A stretch of DNA of 64,000 nt from Cellulomonas sp. RIT-PI-Y. GTDB taxonomy: Bacteria > Actinomycetota > Actinomycetes > Actinomycetales > Cellulomonadaceae. The translations under genes and the position numbers were made by a program. This document shows, in pieces, positions 26,923 through 35,762 of the stretch. Below the pieces are notes generated by a model that was not told the origin of the DNA, did not search any database, and saw only the letters and a program-made list of their open reading frames with translations. Where the stretch lies: positions 48,330-112,329 of the forward strand of contig NZ_JANZKP010000005.1 in NCBI RefSeq assembly GCF_025642745.1, given 5' to 3'. Numbering within the stretch: the stretch's first letter is position 1; each line of letters opens with the position of its first letter.

Positions 26923-28628
26923 TCCGGCACCCCGCCGGCGGAGGTCACCGGCAGGTGCAGCGTGAACGTGGTGCCGACGCCTTCGGCGCTGGTCACCGTG
27001 ACCCCGCCGCCGTGTGCCCGGACGATCGCCCGGGTGATGGTGAGCCCCAGACCGACCCCCGGCACCGCGTGGCGGACCGCCGTGGACGCGCGGAAGAACC
27101 GCCCGAACAGGCGATCCAGCTCCTCGGCCGGGACACCGATCCCGGTGTCGGCGACCGCCACGGTCACCTCGTGGTCGCCGGAGTCGTGTGCGGGGCCGGC
27201 CGACAGCGTGACCGTGACCGAGCCCCCGGACGGAGTGAACTTGACCGCGTTGGAGATCAGGTTGTCCACCGCCTGCCCGAGCCGGCCGGTGTCGCCCCGG
27301 ACCAGCGGCACCCGCTCCGGCACGTCCGCGACGATCGCGACCCCGGCCCGTCGACCGGCCGGTGCGGCCGATTCCACCGAGGCGGCGATCACGGTCCGGA
27401 GGTCGACGTCGCTCAGGTCGAGCGGCACACCGCCCGCGTCCACCTGCGCGGTGAACAGCAGGTCGTTGACCAGGCGCAGCAGGCGGCGGGCATTGCGCTC
27501 GGCCACGTCGATGTACCGGTCCTGATCCTCGGTGAGCGGGTCGTCCCGCAGCAGGTCGAGGTGGCCGAGGACGGCACTGACCGGGGTCCTGAGCTCGTGG
27601 GAGACTGTGCCGACGAATTCGTTCTTCACCCGCTCGGCCTCGTGGACCTGGGTCTGGTCGGCCGCGACGAACAGGTATCCGACCACCCGCTCGTCCTCGT
27701 CCTGCCGGGCGGTGCACGCCACGAGCACGGGCACCGTCGAGCCGTCCTGCCGCAGCCAGGTCCACTCGCGCACCTCGGCCCGCCCCGGCCCGACCGCACC
27801 GATCAGCGCGTCGAACGCGGTGCCGCCCGCCGGGCGGGGGCGTGCGGCGATCTCCTGCGGGTCGATGAACTCCAGCACCGAGCGCCGGCCCTGGGTCTCG
27901 GCCGGGGCCGGTCCGAGCAGAGCGGCCGCGCCGGGGTTCCAGACCTGGATCAGGCCGGAGCCGTCGGTGCCGATGACGGCCTGCTCGGTGACGGCGTCGA
28001 GCACGCTGCGGGTCAGGCGATCGGCCGCCCGGAGCCGGGCCTCGCCGGCACGCAGCGACACCACCGTCGACCGGACCTGGCGGGCGACCTCGTTGATCGC
28101 CAGTGCTGCGAGCGCGTAGACGAACGGGCCGAAGATCGTGCGCCACACCTCCCGGCCGCCCGGCTCGGCGCGCCCGAGGAGGAAGGGCAACGCCAGGGCG
28201 AGCGAGGTGGCCAGCGCGGCGACCGCGGCGAACCGGCGGCCGGGCTCGGTCGCGATCCACACCACGGGCAGGACGAGCATGGGCGTGAAGACCGAGGTCG
28301 CCCCGCCGGTGCCCACCCGGAAGAACCCGATCGCGAGGACCGACAGCAGCGGCACGACCAGCACCCAGGAATCCCCGTCCAGGGCCGGGTCGTGCCGCGG
28401 ATGGCGGCGGGTGGACCACGCGGCGATCACGGTCGCGACGACCTCGATGCCGACCCCCGCCAGCAGCGAGGGGGTGTGATCCAGGTGGGTCCCGGGTGCG
28501 GCCGCCACGATCGTGGTCGCTGCGGCGAAGGCGATGACCGTGGGCAGGTGACGGGTCATCACCGACAGCGTGAGCCCCGCGGTCGACCCGGTGGCCGCGG
28601 ATCCTGCGGCCTCGGCGCGGCCGCTCAT
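26913..28628 (-). CDS. PAS-containing sensor histidine kinase
   Basis: A 571-residue membrane kinase. Five to six hydrophobic helices occupy residues 20-190, a PAS domain about 205-330, the dimerisation helix carries His344 (VSHELRTPVS), and an HATPase_c domain with NLISNAVKF, DTGIGVP and GVGLGLTI follows. It is the last gene of a six-gene operon; ATG 28628 overlaps the previous stop (ATGA). The receiver domain fused to the PIG-L enzyme at the head of the operon is the obvious partner. The final codons Tyr-Pro-stop lie inside the CsoR operator of the next operon. Confidence 0.92.
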   Translation of the reverse strand: MSGRAEAAGSAATGSTAGLTLSVMTRHLPTVIAFAAATTIVAAAPGTHLDHTPSLLAGVGIEVVATVIAAWSTRRHPRHDPALDGDSWVLVVPLLSVLAIGFFRVGTGGATSVFTPMLVLPVVWIATEPGRRFAAVAALATSLALALPFLLGRAEPGGREVWRTIFGPFVYALAALAINEVARQVRSTVVSLRAGEARLRAADRLTRSVLDAVTEQAVIGTDGSGLIQVWNPGAAALLGPAPAETQGRRSVLEFIDPQEIAARPRPAGGTAFDALIGAVGPGRAEVREWTWLRQDGSTVPVLVACTARQDEDERVVGYLFVAADQTQVHEAERVKNEFVGTVSHELRTPVSAVLGHLDLLRDDPLTEDQDRYIDVAERNARRLLRLVNDLLFTAQVDAGGVPLDLSDVDLRTVIAASVESAAPAGRRAGVAIVADVPERVPLVRGDTGRLGQAVDNLISNAVKFTPSGGSVTVTLSAGPAHDSGDHEVTVAVADTGIGVPAEELDRLFGRFFRASTAVRHAVPGVGLGLTITRAIVRAHGGGVTVTSAEGVGTTFTLHLPVTSAGGVPEYP

Positions 28629-28873
28629 GACAGCACGCGGCCCACCAGCACCACCAGCGCGGTGGCCAGCGCCGCCACGAGCGCCTGGACCGGCAGCCGT
28701 CGCTCCAGGCGCCGGTCGCGGTCGAGCTCCCGCTGGAGCTCGAGGTCGAGCTCGGGAGCGGGCGCGGGGGCGAGCGGGCCGGCCGTCGTCGGACGGGTGG
28801 GTCCCGGCCGGGGCTCGGGGTCGGTCCCGGCCGGCGTGACCCGGACGTGCCGTCCGGTGTGCGGTGTGGTCAT
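28625..28873 (-). CDS. Small C-terminal-anchored membrane protein
   Basis: An 82-residue protein that I do not recognise. The first half is rich in Pro, Thr and charged residues, then a strongly charged helix (LDLELQRELDRDRRLERR) leads into one C-terminal hydrophobic segment (ALVAALATALVVLVGRVLS). It overlaps the glycosyltransferase stop upstream and the kinase start downstream with ATGA junctions. Its position next to a PgaC-like synthase recalls small synthase partners such as PgaD, but no sequence match supports that beyond size and topology. Confidence 0.75.
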   Translation of the reverse strand: MTTPHTGRHVRVTPAGTDPEPRPGPTRPTTAGPLAPAPAPELDLELQRELDRDRRLERRLPVQALVAALATALVVLVGRVLS

Positions 28874-30366
28874 CCCAGTACCCTCCCGATCTTCTCGGTC
28901 TTCTCCCAGGCGGTCGACGCGCCCCGGATCTCCCGGTAGAACGCGTCCACCGCGACGGCGCACTGCAACGGCCCGTACCCCACCAGGTAGACCAGGACCG
29001 GGGTCAGGAAGCGGCCCACCCGGGTCGGCTCGATCAGACGTGCGATCCAGGCGCCCACCATCGCCAGCGAGACCCACAGGTAGACCACCACTGTCCAGAT
29101 CACGTGCCCGGCCGGCGTGAGCTGCAGGCCGAAGACGCCGGGAAGCCGCTCCTCCAGCAGTCCGGGGAAGAACGCGGTGACCATCACGGCCACCGACAGC
29201 AGCCCGGGGAAGAGCAGCGCCTGCCACCAGCTCGCGCGGGCGACCACCGGGTCGAGCTGCAGGCTGAAGACCACCGCGAACAGGTAGAGACAGGCGGCGC
29301 TGATCCACAGCGCGCGGAAGGCGACCTGCGCCAGGGGGTGGTCGAGGGCGAACAGTCCCAGGAAGGCCAGCGGCACGACCACCATGACCAGCGGGAGCAC
29401 CAGAATGCTGAACCACTGCAGGGCGAAGGTGGCGCGGCCGAGCCCGGGGTGCTTGCCGTGCCGGAACCACAGCCACCGGTAGCGCCGGGTGACCTGGAGG
29501 TTGCCGCGGGCCCAGCGCAGACGCTGTCGCCACAGCGCGTCCACCCCCTGGGGTTCCTCGGCGAGGACGACGGCGTGCGGCTCGAACACCGCCCGCCGGC
29601 CGTGCAGCTGGGTTTCGAAGGTCGTGATCGTGTCCTCGGCGAGGGTGTCGGTGTCGATCAGGCCGCCCAACGCCTCCAAATTCGCGCGGGAGTGCAGTTG
29701 AGCGCCTCCGGCCAGGCAGGCCATCGCCGACACGACGTTCTGCGCGCGCCGGGCGGCCAGCTGGCCCAGGACGTATTCGAAGGCGATGAACCGGGTCAGG
29801 TAGTTCTTGTCCCGGCTGCCCTCCCGGATGTAGGCGGTGACCGCACCCACGGCGGGATCGGCCAGGTGCCGGGTCATCTTGCGCAGGGCGTCGCGCTCGT
29901 AGATCACGTCGGCGTCCATGACCAGCACCGCCTGCATCCAGTCGTCCTCCAGGGCGGTGCGCAGGCCGTGGTTGAGGGTGTGCGCCTTGCCCTCACCGCC
30001 GTTCTCGCGCCGGAGGTGGCGGACCGAGCCGGGGTAGAGCCGCTCGCGGTCGCGCACCACGTGCGGGGTGTCGTCGGTGCTCGCGTCGTCCACCACGTAG
30101 ATCCGGAGCGCCTCGCGCGGGTACTCCAGCTGCATCAGCCGGTCGATGGACGCTCCGACCACGGCGCCCTCGTTCCACGCCGGGATCAGCACCACCACCC
30201 GGGGGAAGAACGGCGCGGCCTTCCGGTAGTGGTTGACCCGGCTGTGCAGGGCGACGAGCACGAACTGCACCGCGGTCGACACCACCGGGATCAATCCGGC
30301 CGCGATCACGGCGAGCAGCAGCACCGCCAGGATGGTGCGGAGCGTCTCTGTGGTCCCGGGGCTCAC
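28870..30366 (-). CDS. Processive family-2 glycosyltransferase (PgaC/IcaA-like)
   Basis: A 498-residue membrane synthase. One N-terminal helix (about 10-35) precedes the GT-A domain with VLIPAWNEG, VVDDAST, VMDADV, AEDTITTFE and the QRLRWARGN signature of processive polymer synthases, followed by four to five C-terminal helices. Such enzymes make beta-linked polymers such as poly-N-acetylglucosamine or hyaluronan-like chains; the sugar donor is not fixed by sequence. GTG 30366 overlaps the PHP stop (GTGA). A deacetylase in the same operon makes an N-acetylated polymer a reasonable hypothesis. Confidence 0.9.
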   Translation of the reverse strand: MSPGTTETLRTILAVLLLAVIAAGLIPVVSTAVQFVLVALHSRVNHYRKAAPFFPRVVVLIPAWNEGAVVGASIDRLMQLEYPREALRIYVVDDASTDDTPHVVRDRERLYPGSVRHLRRENGGEGKAHTLNHGLRTALEDDWMQAVLVMDADVIYERDALRKMTRHLADPAVGAVTAYIREGSRDKNYLTRFIAFEYVLGQLAARRAQNVVSAMACLAGGAQLHSRANLEALGGLIDTDTLAEDTITTFETQLHGRRAVFEPHAVVLAEEPQGVDALWRQRLRWARGNLQVTRRYRWLWFRHGKHPGLGRATFALQWFSILVLPLVMVVVPLAFLGLFALDHPLAQVAFRALWISAACLYLFAVVFSLQLDPVVARASWWQALLFPGLLSVAVMVTAFFPGLLEERLPGVFGLQLTPAGHVIWTVVVYLWVSLAMVGAWIARLIEPTRVGRFLTPVLVYLVGYGPLQCAVAVDAFYREIRGASTAWEKTEKIGRVLG

Positions 30367-31085
30367 GCCAGCACCTCCGTCAGCGTGCGCCGCACCCAGG
30401 CGTAGCGTCCGACGTCGGTGGCGATGTGACTGTCCGTCGCCGCCACCAGCGCGATCCCCGCGGCATCGGCGATCCGGAGGGCACGGGGTGCCGGGCAGCG
30501 CCACTTCTCGTTCACCTCGAGCACGGCACCGGAACGCGCCAGGGACGACGCCCAGCGGTCGAGCTGCGCGTCGTCGAGATCCGCCTCGGACAGGCCGACC
30601 TTGGGCAGGATCGAGAAGCAGTGCGCGACCTGCACGTGGGCGGCCCGTCCAGCCGCGTGCACGACCGCCCGGTCCAGGGCGTCCAGCAGCCGGTCGAGCA
30701 GGCGGTGCGGGTCGCCGCCCTCGGCCAGGTGGCGTGCCGTCCGGTGCGGCGTCCAGGGGCCGTCCGGGCCGGGGAACTGGTGGTCGGCCACCAGGACCGC
30801 GTCCACCCCGAGGTCGCCGGCTGGGAGGCCCAGGGTCCCGCGCTCGTCCAGGATCTTGGTCTCCACCCCCGTGGACACCCGCAGTCCCTCGGGTGGGTCC
30901 AGCTCCCGGACCGCCCGGACGAACCCGGGCAGCCAGGTGGTGGTCGCGCGGACGTGCTCGACCATCCGCAGCTCGGTCAGACCGAGCGCGGCCGCGGCCG
31001 CGAGGTTCCCGGCCGGCGTGCTGTGCGCGTCGTCGGAGAAGGTCGAGTGCACGTGGTGGTCACCGGTCAGCAGGTCGGCGCTCAC
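30363..31085 (-). CDS. PHP-domain phosphoesterase
   Basis: A 240-residue PHP-superfamily metal hydrolase beginning VSADLLTGDHHVHSTFSDDA, with the metal-ligand HxH near residue 10, AHCFSIL and the terminal DSHIATDVGRY. Relatives include histidinol phosphatase and the CpsB/YwqE tyrosine phosphatases of capsule loci. A histidine-pathway role is unlikely because it is embedded in a glycan operon. The GTG start overlaps the ATP-grasp stop and its own stop overlaps the glycosyltransferase start. Confidence 0.88.
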   Translation of the reverse strand: MSADLLTGDHHVHSTFSDDAHSTPAGNLAAAAALGLTELRMVEHVRATTTWLPGFVRAVRELDPPEGLRVSTGVETKILDERGTLGLPAGDLGVDAVLVADHQFPGPDGPWTPHRTARHLAEGGDPHRLLDRLLDALDRAVVHAAGRAAHVQVAHCFSILPKVGLSEADLDDAQLDRWASSLARSGAVLEVNEKWRCPAPRALRIADAAGIALVAATDSHIATDVGRYAWVRRTLTEVLA

Positions 31086-32074
31086 GGCTCCTCCTGGTGG
31101 GCGGCGTACGCCGAGCGCAGGATCTCGCCCGGCGGGCAGAACACGTCCTCGAGGAAGCGGACGCCGGCGATCTCGTGGAACGGGAGCCGGGCGGGCAGCG
31201 GACGACCCAGGGCGAGGTCCAGCGCGAGGGCCGGCAGATCGGCGCCGGCCGCGATCGTCAGGGGCAGCGCACCCGGGAACCTCGGGTTGACCTCGAGCAG
31301 CGCAGGTCGGCCGGCGACGTCCCGCCGCAGCTGGACGTTCGCGACCCCGACCAGCCCGATCGCCTCGGCCGTGGCAGAGGCGGCCTGTTCCAGGTCGTGG
31401 TCGCGCACGGTCATCCCCGCGATCGAGACGCCCGAGTCCACCCGGGAGCGGGTGCGGGGCACGGCGGTCACGACCCGACCCGAGGCGTCGGCCAGGACGT
31501 CCACCGAGTACTCCTCGCCCGGCAGCAGCTCCTGGACGATCAGGGTGGGATCGGGGGCCAGGGCACGCAGGGTGTCGCGGTCGGGCACCTGGCGGACCCC
31601 CCGGGAGCCCGATCCGCTGCGCGGTTTCACGATCACCGGGAACCGCCAGTCGGCCTCCGCCGCCGACCCGTCCAGCACCCGGGTCTCCGGCACCCGCACC
31701 GAGGGCGCACACCGCGCGGCGAGTGCGGCCTTGTCCAGGCAGAGCCGCAACGTCTCGGTGGCCGGCGCGGCCAGGGTGGTGCCCGCCGTCCGGAGGTCCT
31801 CCCGGGTGTCGGCGAGCGGGAGCAGTTCGGCGTCGACGGTCGAGAACAGCACGTCGATCCGGTCCACGGCGCAGAGCTCGCCGATCGCCTGCGCGAAGCC
31901 GGGCTCGGCACCGGGCGGCACGAGCCGGCGGCGGTCGGTCGGCACCAGGTAGAGCCCGGCGGCCCAGCCGTCCATGTCCGCCGCGTACACCTCGACCCCG
32001 GGCCGTCGCAGCAGCGAGCGCAGCACCGCCACCCCGGCCGGCCCGCCGACGCCGGTGACCAGGACGCGGGTCAT
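31082..32074 (-). CDS. ATP-grasp ligase-like protein
   Basis: A 330-residue ATP-grasp protein of the carbamoyl-phosphate-synthase-like group. The N-terminal pre-ATP-grasp fold (MTRVLVTGVGGPAGVAVLRSL) is followed by PVIVKPRSGSGSRGV, IVQELLPGEEYSVDVL and LLEVNPRFPGALP, which bind ATP and magnesium. It should join a carboxylate to an amine or thiol. In this operon an amine exposed by the PIG-L deacetylase is a possible acceptor, but that is conjecture. The ATG overlaps the preceding stop (ATGA). Confidence 0.88.
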   Translation of the reverse strand: MTRVLVTGVGGPAGVAVLRSLLRRPGVEVYAADMDGWAAGLYLVPTDRRRLVPPGAEPGFAQAIGELCAVDRIDVLFSTVDAELLPLADTREDLRTAGTTLAAPATETLRLCLDKAALAARCAPSVRVPETRVLDGSAAEADWRFPVIVKPRSGSGSRGVRQVPDRDTLRALAPDPTLIVQELLPGEEYSVDVLADASGRVVTAVPRTRSRVDSGVSIAGMTVRDHDLEQAASATAEAIGLVGVANVQLRRDVAGRPALLEVNPRFPGALPLTIAAGADLPALALDLALGRPLPARLPFHEIAGVRFLEDVFCPPGEILRSAYAAHQEEP

Positions 32075-33135
32075 CCCCGGTCCTCCAGCTCGGCCCGCCG
32101 GCTCGCACCGGTGGCCTGGCTGCCCTCGGCGCGCGCGACCTCCACGGCGTCCCGGACGATCTCCAGGGGCTCGACCGACGTCCCCTCCCCGAACCGCGAC
32201 CAGTAGCGCGCCGTGGCCAGGACGAAGTCGGGCGCCAGGTAGCCGCGGATGCCGGACTGGGTCGCGAAGCAGTCCAGGAGGGCGAGCTTCGCGTCGGTGA
32301 AGCCGTCGATCGGCACGAAGCGGCTCGGCCGGAAGTCGACCGTGGCCGACGGACTCTGATAGCACGCCACCGTCCGCACCCGCCGGGTGGCCACCATGGT
32401 CGCGTCGTGCACCGCCCGGTGGTCCTGATGACGGTCGTGGTGGCTGTGGGTGTAGACGATCCCGGGCTCCACCTCCGCGACCACCCGTTCGATGATGCCG
32501 ACCGTCGGCTCCGCCCCGGGGATCTCGGTGTCGGTCAGGTCCTCCAGGAACAGCCGCGCCCCGAGCTGCTCGGCGGCCGCCAGGGATTCGTGCTGGCGAT
32601 CGGCGGCCGCACCGCCGCGTGCGCCGTGGGACAGGGTGAGCAGCACCAGGGCGTCCCCGGCGGCGTGGTGCGCGGACAGGATCCCGCCGACGCCGATCTC
32701 CACGTCGTCGGGATGCGCCCCGATCGCCAGCACGACCTGTCGCGGGCTGGCGGAACGGGCGGCACGGCTGCGGAGCGCCAGACGCTGCACCACGTCGACC
32801 AGGTCCGCGCCGGGCACCGGTTTGGTCAGGAACTCGTCAGCCTGCTGCCGGAGCGCGGCGACGGCGTAGTCCACCGAGACGTGGGCGGTCATCACCACGA
32901 CGGCCAGCGCGGGACTGCGGGAGCGCAGCAGGGCCAGCAGCTCCAGCCCGGTCATCCCGGGCATCTGGATGTCGGTGACCACCACGTCCGGGTCGAACCG
33001 CGTGACAAGGTCGGGCGCCTCGGCGGGATCGCCCAGCGCCACCACCTCGCATCCGGCGCGCTTGCGCAGGACCGTCGCGGTGTACGACAGGACGTCCGGG
33101 TCGTCGTCGATGACGACCACGCGTACTGGATCCAT
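32071..33135 (-). CDS. Receiver-domain/PIG-L deacetylase fusion
   Basis: A 354-residue two-domain protein. Residues 1-120 are a response-regulator receiver with acidic Asp10-12, the phospho-acceptor Asp55 (VTDIQMPGMTG) and Lys105 (FLTKPV). Residues 131-340 are a PIG-L/LmbE zinc deacetylase with His141-Pro-Asp-Asp144 and the HQDHRAVHDAT metal motif. Phosphorylation would therefore control an enzyme rather than DNA binding. PIG-L enzymes remove N-acetyl groups from GlcNAc-containing substrates. ATG 33135 is preferred to ATG 33138 because AGGGGG would otherwise be one base away. It opens the operon that ends with a histidine kinase. Confidence 0.9.
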   Translation of the reverse strand: MDPVRVVVIDDDPDVLSYTATVLRKRAGCEVVALGDPAEAPDLVTRFDPDVVVTDIQMPGMTGLELLALLRSRSPALAVVVMTAHVSVDYAVAALRQQADEFLTKPVPGADLVDVVQRLALRSRAARSASPRQVVLAIGAHPDDVEIGVGGILSAHHAAGDALVLLTLSHGARGGAAADRQHESLAAAEQLGARLFLEDLTDTEIPGAEPTVGIIERVVAEVEPGIVYTHSHHDRHQDHRAVHDATMVATRRVRTVACYQSPSATVDFRPSRFVPIDGFTDAKLALLDCFATQSGIRGYLAPDFVLATARYWSRFGEGTSVEPLEIVRDAVEVARAEGSQATGASRRAELEDRG

Positions 33136-33364
33136 CATTCCCCCTGCACCGCCGGGTACGGCCGACGGTCGTCTCGACCGGCAGCGGACGGAGCCGATCG
33201 ATGTGGCGTCATCGTGGCCCGATGCGGCGTGGACCGCATCCGGGGTGCTCTGCGCCGAAGGGGTGGACCTCGGCGCCCCGGGCTCACGCGACAGTCCCGG
33301 ATGCCGATGTCACGGGCGGAGCCGGACACCCGGTCCGCCGCACCCGGACGAAGGAACTTCTGCG

Positions 33365-34042
33365 ATGACGCTGCGTCGAGGCGCTCCCCCCGTCGGCACG
33401 ACCCCGCCGCCCGCCGCCCGGGAGAACGTGGTGGCCGCCCAGTTCCGTCCCGAGCGCCGGGGCGTGACCTTCGGCCTGCTGGGGATCGGGGCGGCCGCGG
33501 GCCTGCTGGTCGGCGCCGTCTGCGGGGTCGGCAGTGCCACGGCCGCCCAACGGGCCGACCGGGACGCCGTGCACGCGGAGAGCGTGCGGGTGGCCGAGCT
33601 GGACAGCGCGGTCGGCGAACGCGCCGATCGGCTGGACGACCGGGAGGCCGACCTGGACGCACGCGAATCCGATCTGACCGAGCGGGAGACGACGGCCCAG
33701 ACCGCCGAGGACGCGGTGAGGGCCGCCCAGCAGCAGGTCGACGAGCAGCAGGCGACCGTGGACGCGGCCACCGCCGCCGTGACCACCCGGGAGAACGACG
33801 TCACCGTGCGGGAGGACGACGTGACCGCCCGGGAGGCCGCCGTGGCCGCCGCGTCGACCCGGACCGGGAGCGGCGCGTCCACCACGACGACGACCCAGGC
33901 GGCCGCACCGGCGGCCGGGGCGTCGACCTACTACAAGAACTGCGACGCGGCACGGGCCGCCGGTGCGGCTCCGGTCCACAGCGGCGACCCCGGATACCGC
34001 GCCGGGCTGGACCGGGACGGCGACGGGATCGGCTGCGAGTAG
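33365..34042 (+). CDS. Coiled-coil protein with Excalibur calcium-binding domain
   Basis: A 225-residue membrane-anchored protein. One hydrophobic segment (about residues 35-60, GLLGIGAAAGLLVGAVCGVG) is followed by a coiled coil built of heptads such as READLDA, RESDLTE, RENDVTV and REDDVTA, a Thr/Ala linker, and a C-terminal Excalibur domain (about 190-225) with YYKNCDAARAAG and DRDGDGIGCE. Excalibur domains bind calcium and are found in actinobacterial and firmicute surface proteins. ATG 33365 follows GAAGGA. It is divergent from the deacetylase operon. Confidence 0.9.
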   Translation: MTLRRGAPPVGTTPPPAARENVVAAQFRPERRGVTFGLLGIGAAAGLLVGAVCGVGSATAAQRADRDAVHAESVRVAELDSAVGERADRLDDREADLDARESDLTERETTAQTAEDAVRAAQQQVDEQQATVDAATAAVTTRENDVTVREDDVTAREAAVAAASTRTGSGASTTTTTQAAAPAAGASTYYKNCDAARAAGAAPVHSGDPGYRAGLDRDGDGIGCE

Positions 34043-34079
34043 GGCCACGACCGGCGCAGGACCGGCCTCGGCCCACGGC

Positions 34080-35762
34080 TCAGGCCAGCGCCCGCCACTC
34101 CTCGCGCCGCCGCTCCTGCTCCGCCGGGTCCGGCACCGGCAACGAGGCCAGCAACCGCCGGGTGTAGTCCTCCCGGGGCGCGCCGAGCACCTGCGCCCCG
34201 GTGCCCTCCTCGACCAGCCGGCCGTGGTGCAGCACCGCGATCCGGTCGGCCAGCAGGTCCACCACGGCCAGGTCGTGGCTGATGAACAGGCAGGCGAAGC
34301 CGAGCGACTCCTGGAGCTCGGCGAACAGCTCCAGCACCCGGGCCTGCACCGACACGTCCAGCGCACTGGTCGGCTCGTCGGCGATCAGCAGCTCCGGGTC
34401 GAGGGCGAGCGCCCGGGCCAGGGAGGCGCGTTGCCGCTGTCCGCCGGACAGCTCGTGCGGGAAACGGTCGCCGTAGGAGCGGGGCAGCTGCACCGACTCG
34501 AGCAGATCGTCCACGGTGGACCGCGCCTCGTCGACCGTGCGGGCCCGGCCGTGCACGATCAGCGGCTCGGCGACGCACTGGGCGATGGTGAGCAGCGGGT
34601 TGAAGCTGGTCGCCGGGTCCTGGAACACGAAGCCGATCCGGCGGCGGATCGGCCGGAACGTGCGCTCGCGGACCCCGTTCATCTCGGTGCCGAGCACCCG
34701 GAGCGAGCCGCCGGACACCGGGGTGAGCCCGGCGATGGCGCGACCGATGGTGGTCTTGCCGGAGCCGGACTCGCCGACCAGGCCGAGCACCTCGCCGGGC
34801 CGGATGGCCAGGGAGACGCCGTCGACCGCGCGGAATCCGGGCCGACGGAACCGGCCGGGGTAGACGATCTCCAGGTCGGCCGCCTCGACCACCGGGGTGC
34901 TCGCCGCCCAGTCGGCGGGCCGGGCGGCGGCGCGGGCCTCGGCGTGCGCGGTGCCGGTGCCGATCCGGGGGACCGCGTCCAGCAGGCGGCGGGTGTACTC
35001 GTGCGCGGGGGCGCTGAACAGCTGCCGGACCGGCGCCTGCTCGACGATCTCGCCCTGGTACATCACCGCGACCCGGTCGGCCAGGTCCGCGACCACGCCC
35101 ATGTTGTGGGTGATCAGCACGATCGCGGTGCCGAACTCGTCCCGGCAGCGGCGCAGCAGGTCGAGGATCTCCGCCTGCACGGTGACGTCCAACGCGGTGG
35201 TCGGCTCGTCGGCGACGATCACGCCGGGGTCGAGCACCAGGGCCTGGGCGATCACGATCCGCTGCTTCTGCCCGCCGGAGAACTCGTGCGGGTACTGGTC
35301 GATCCGGTGCTCCGGGTCGGGGATGCCCACCCGGCGCAGGATGTCGATCGCGGCGGCCCGGGCCGCCTGGCGGCCGAGCTTCCGGTGGGCGCGCAACCCC
35401 TCGATGATCTGCCAGCCGACGGTGAACACCGGGTTCAGGGCGGTGGACGGCTCCTGGAAGACCATCGCGGCGTCCCGGCCGCGCACCTGGCGCAGCGCGC
35501 CGCCGCGCAGGCTGACCACGTCGTGCTCGCTGGAGCCGTCCTTGCTGGTCAGCACGACCGCGCCCCGCGTGGTGGCGGTGGACGGCAGCAGGCCGAGGAT
35601 GGTCTTGCTGGTGACGGTCTTGCCGGAGCCGGACTCGCCGACCACGGCCAGCACCTCCCCGGCACCCACCTGCAGGCTGACGTCGTCGACGGCGCGGACC
35701 GTCCCGGCGTCGGTGGCGAAGGAGACCGACAGGTTCTCGATCCGGACCACGGGGCCGCTCAT
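34080..35762 (-). CDS. Fused dipeptide/oligopeptide ABC transporter ATPase (DppD-DppF type)
   Basis: A 560-residue protein with two complete ABC modules. Each has Walker A (GESGSGKT twice), a signature (EFSGGQKQR and ELSGGQRQR) and Walker B (VADEPTT and IADEPTS). It powers uptake of peptides, nickel or similar ligands together with the two permeases upstream. ATG 35762 overlaps the permease stop (ATGA). It is the last gene of the transporter operon. Confidence 0.95.
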   Translation of the reverse strand: MSGPVVRIENLSVSFATDAGTVRAVDDVSLQVGAGEVLAVVGESGSGKTVTSKTILGLLPSTATTRGAVVLTSKDGSSEHDVVSLRGGALRQVRGRDAAMVFQEPSTALNPVFTVGWQIIEGLRAHRKLGRQAARAAAIDILRRVGIPDPEHRIDQYPHEFSGGQKQRIVIAQALVLDPGVIVADEPTTALDVTVQAEILDLLRRCRDEFGTAIVLITHNMGVVADLADRVAVMYQGEIVEQAPVRQLFSAPAHEYTRRLLDAVPRIGTGTAHAEARAAARPADWAASTPVVEAADLEIVYPGRFRRPGFRAVDGVSLAIRPGEVLGLVGESGSGKTTIGRAIAGLTPVSGGSLRVLGTEMNGVRERTFRPIRRRIGFVFQDPATSFNPLLTIAQCVAEPLIVHGRARTVDEARSTVDDLLESVQLPRSYGDRFPHELSGGQRQRASLARALALDPELLIADEPTSALDVSVQARVLELFAELQESLGFACLFISHDLAVVDLLADRIAVLHHGRLVEEGTGAQVLGAPREDYTRRLLASLPVPDPAEQERRREEWRALA

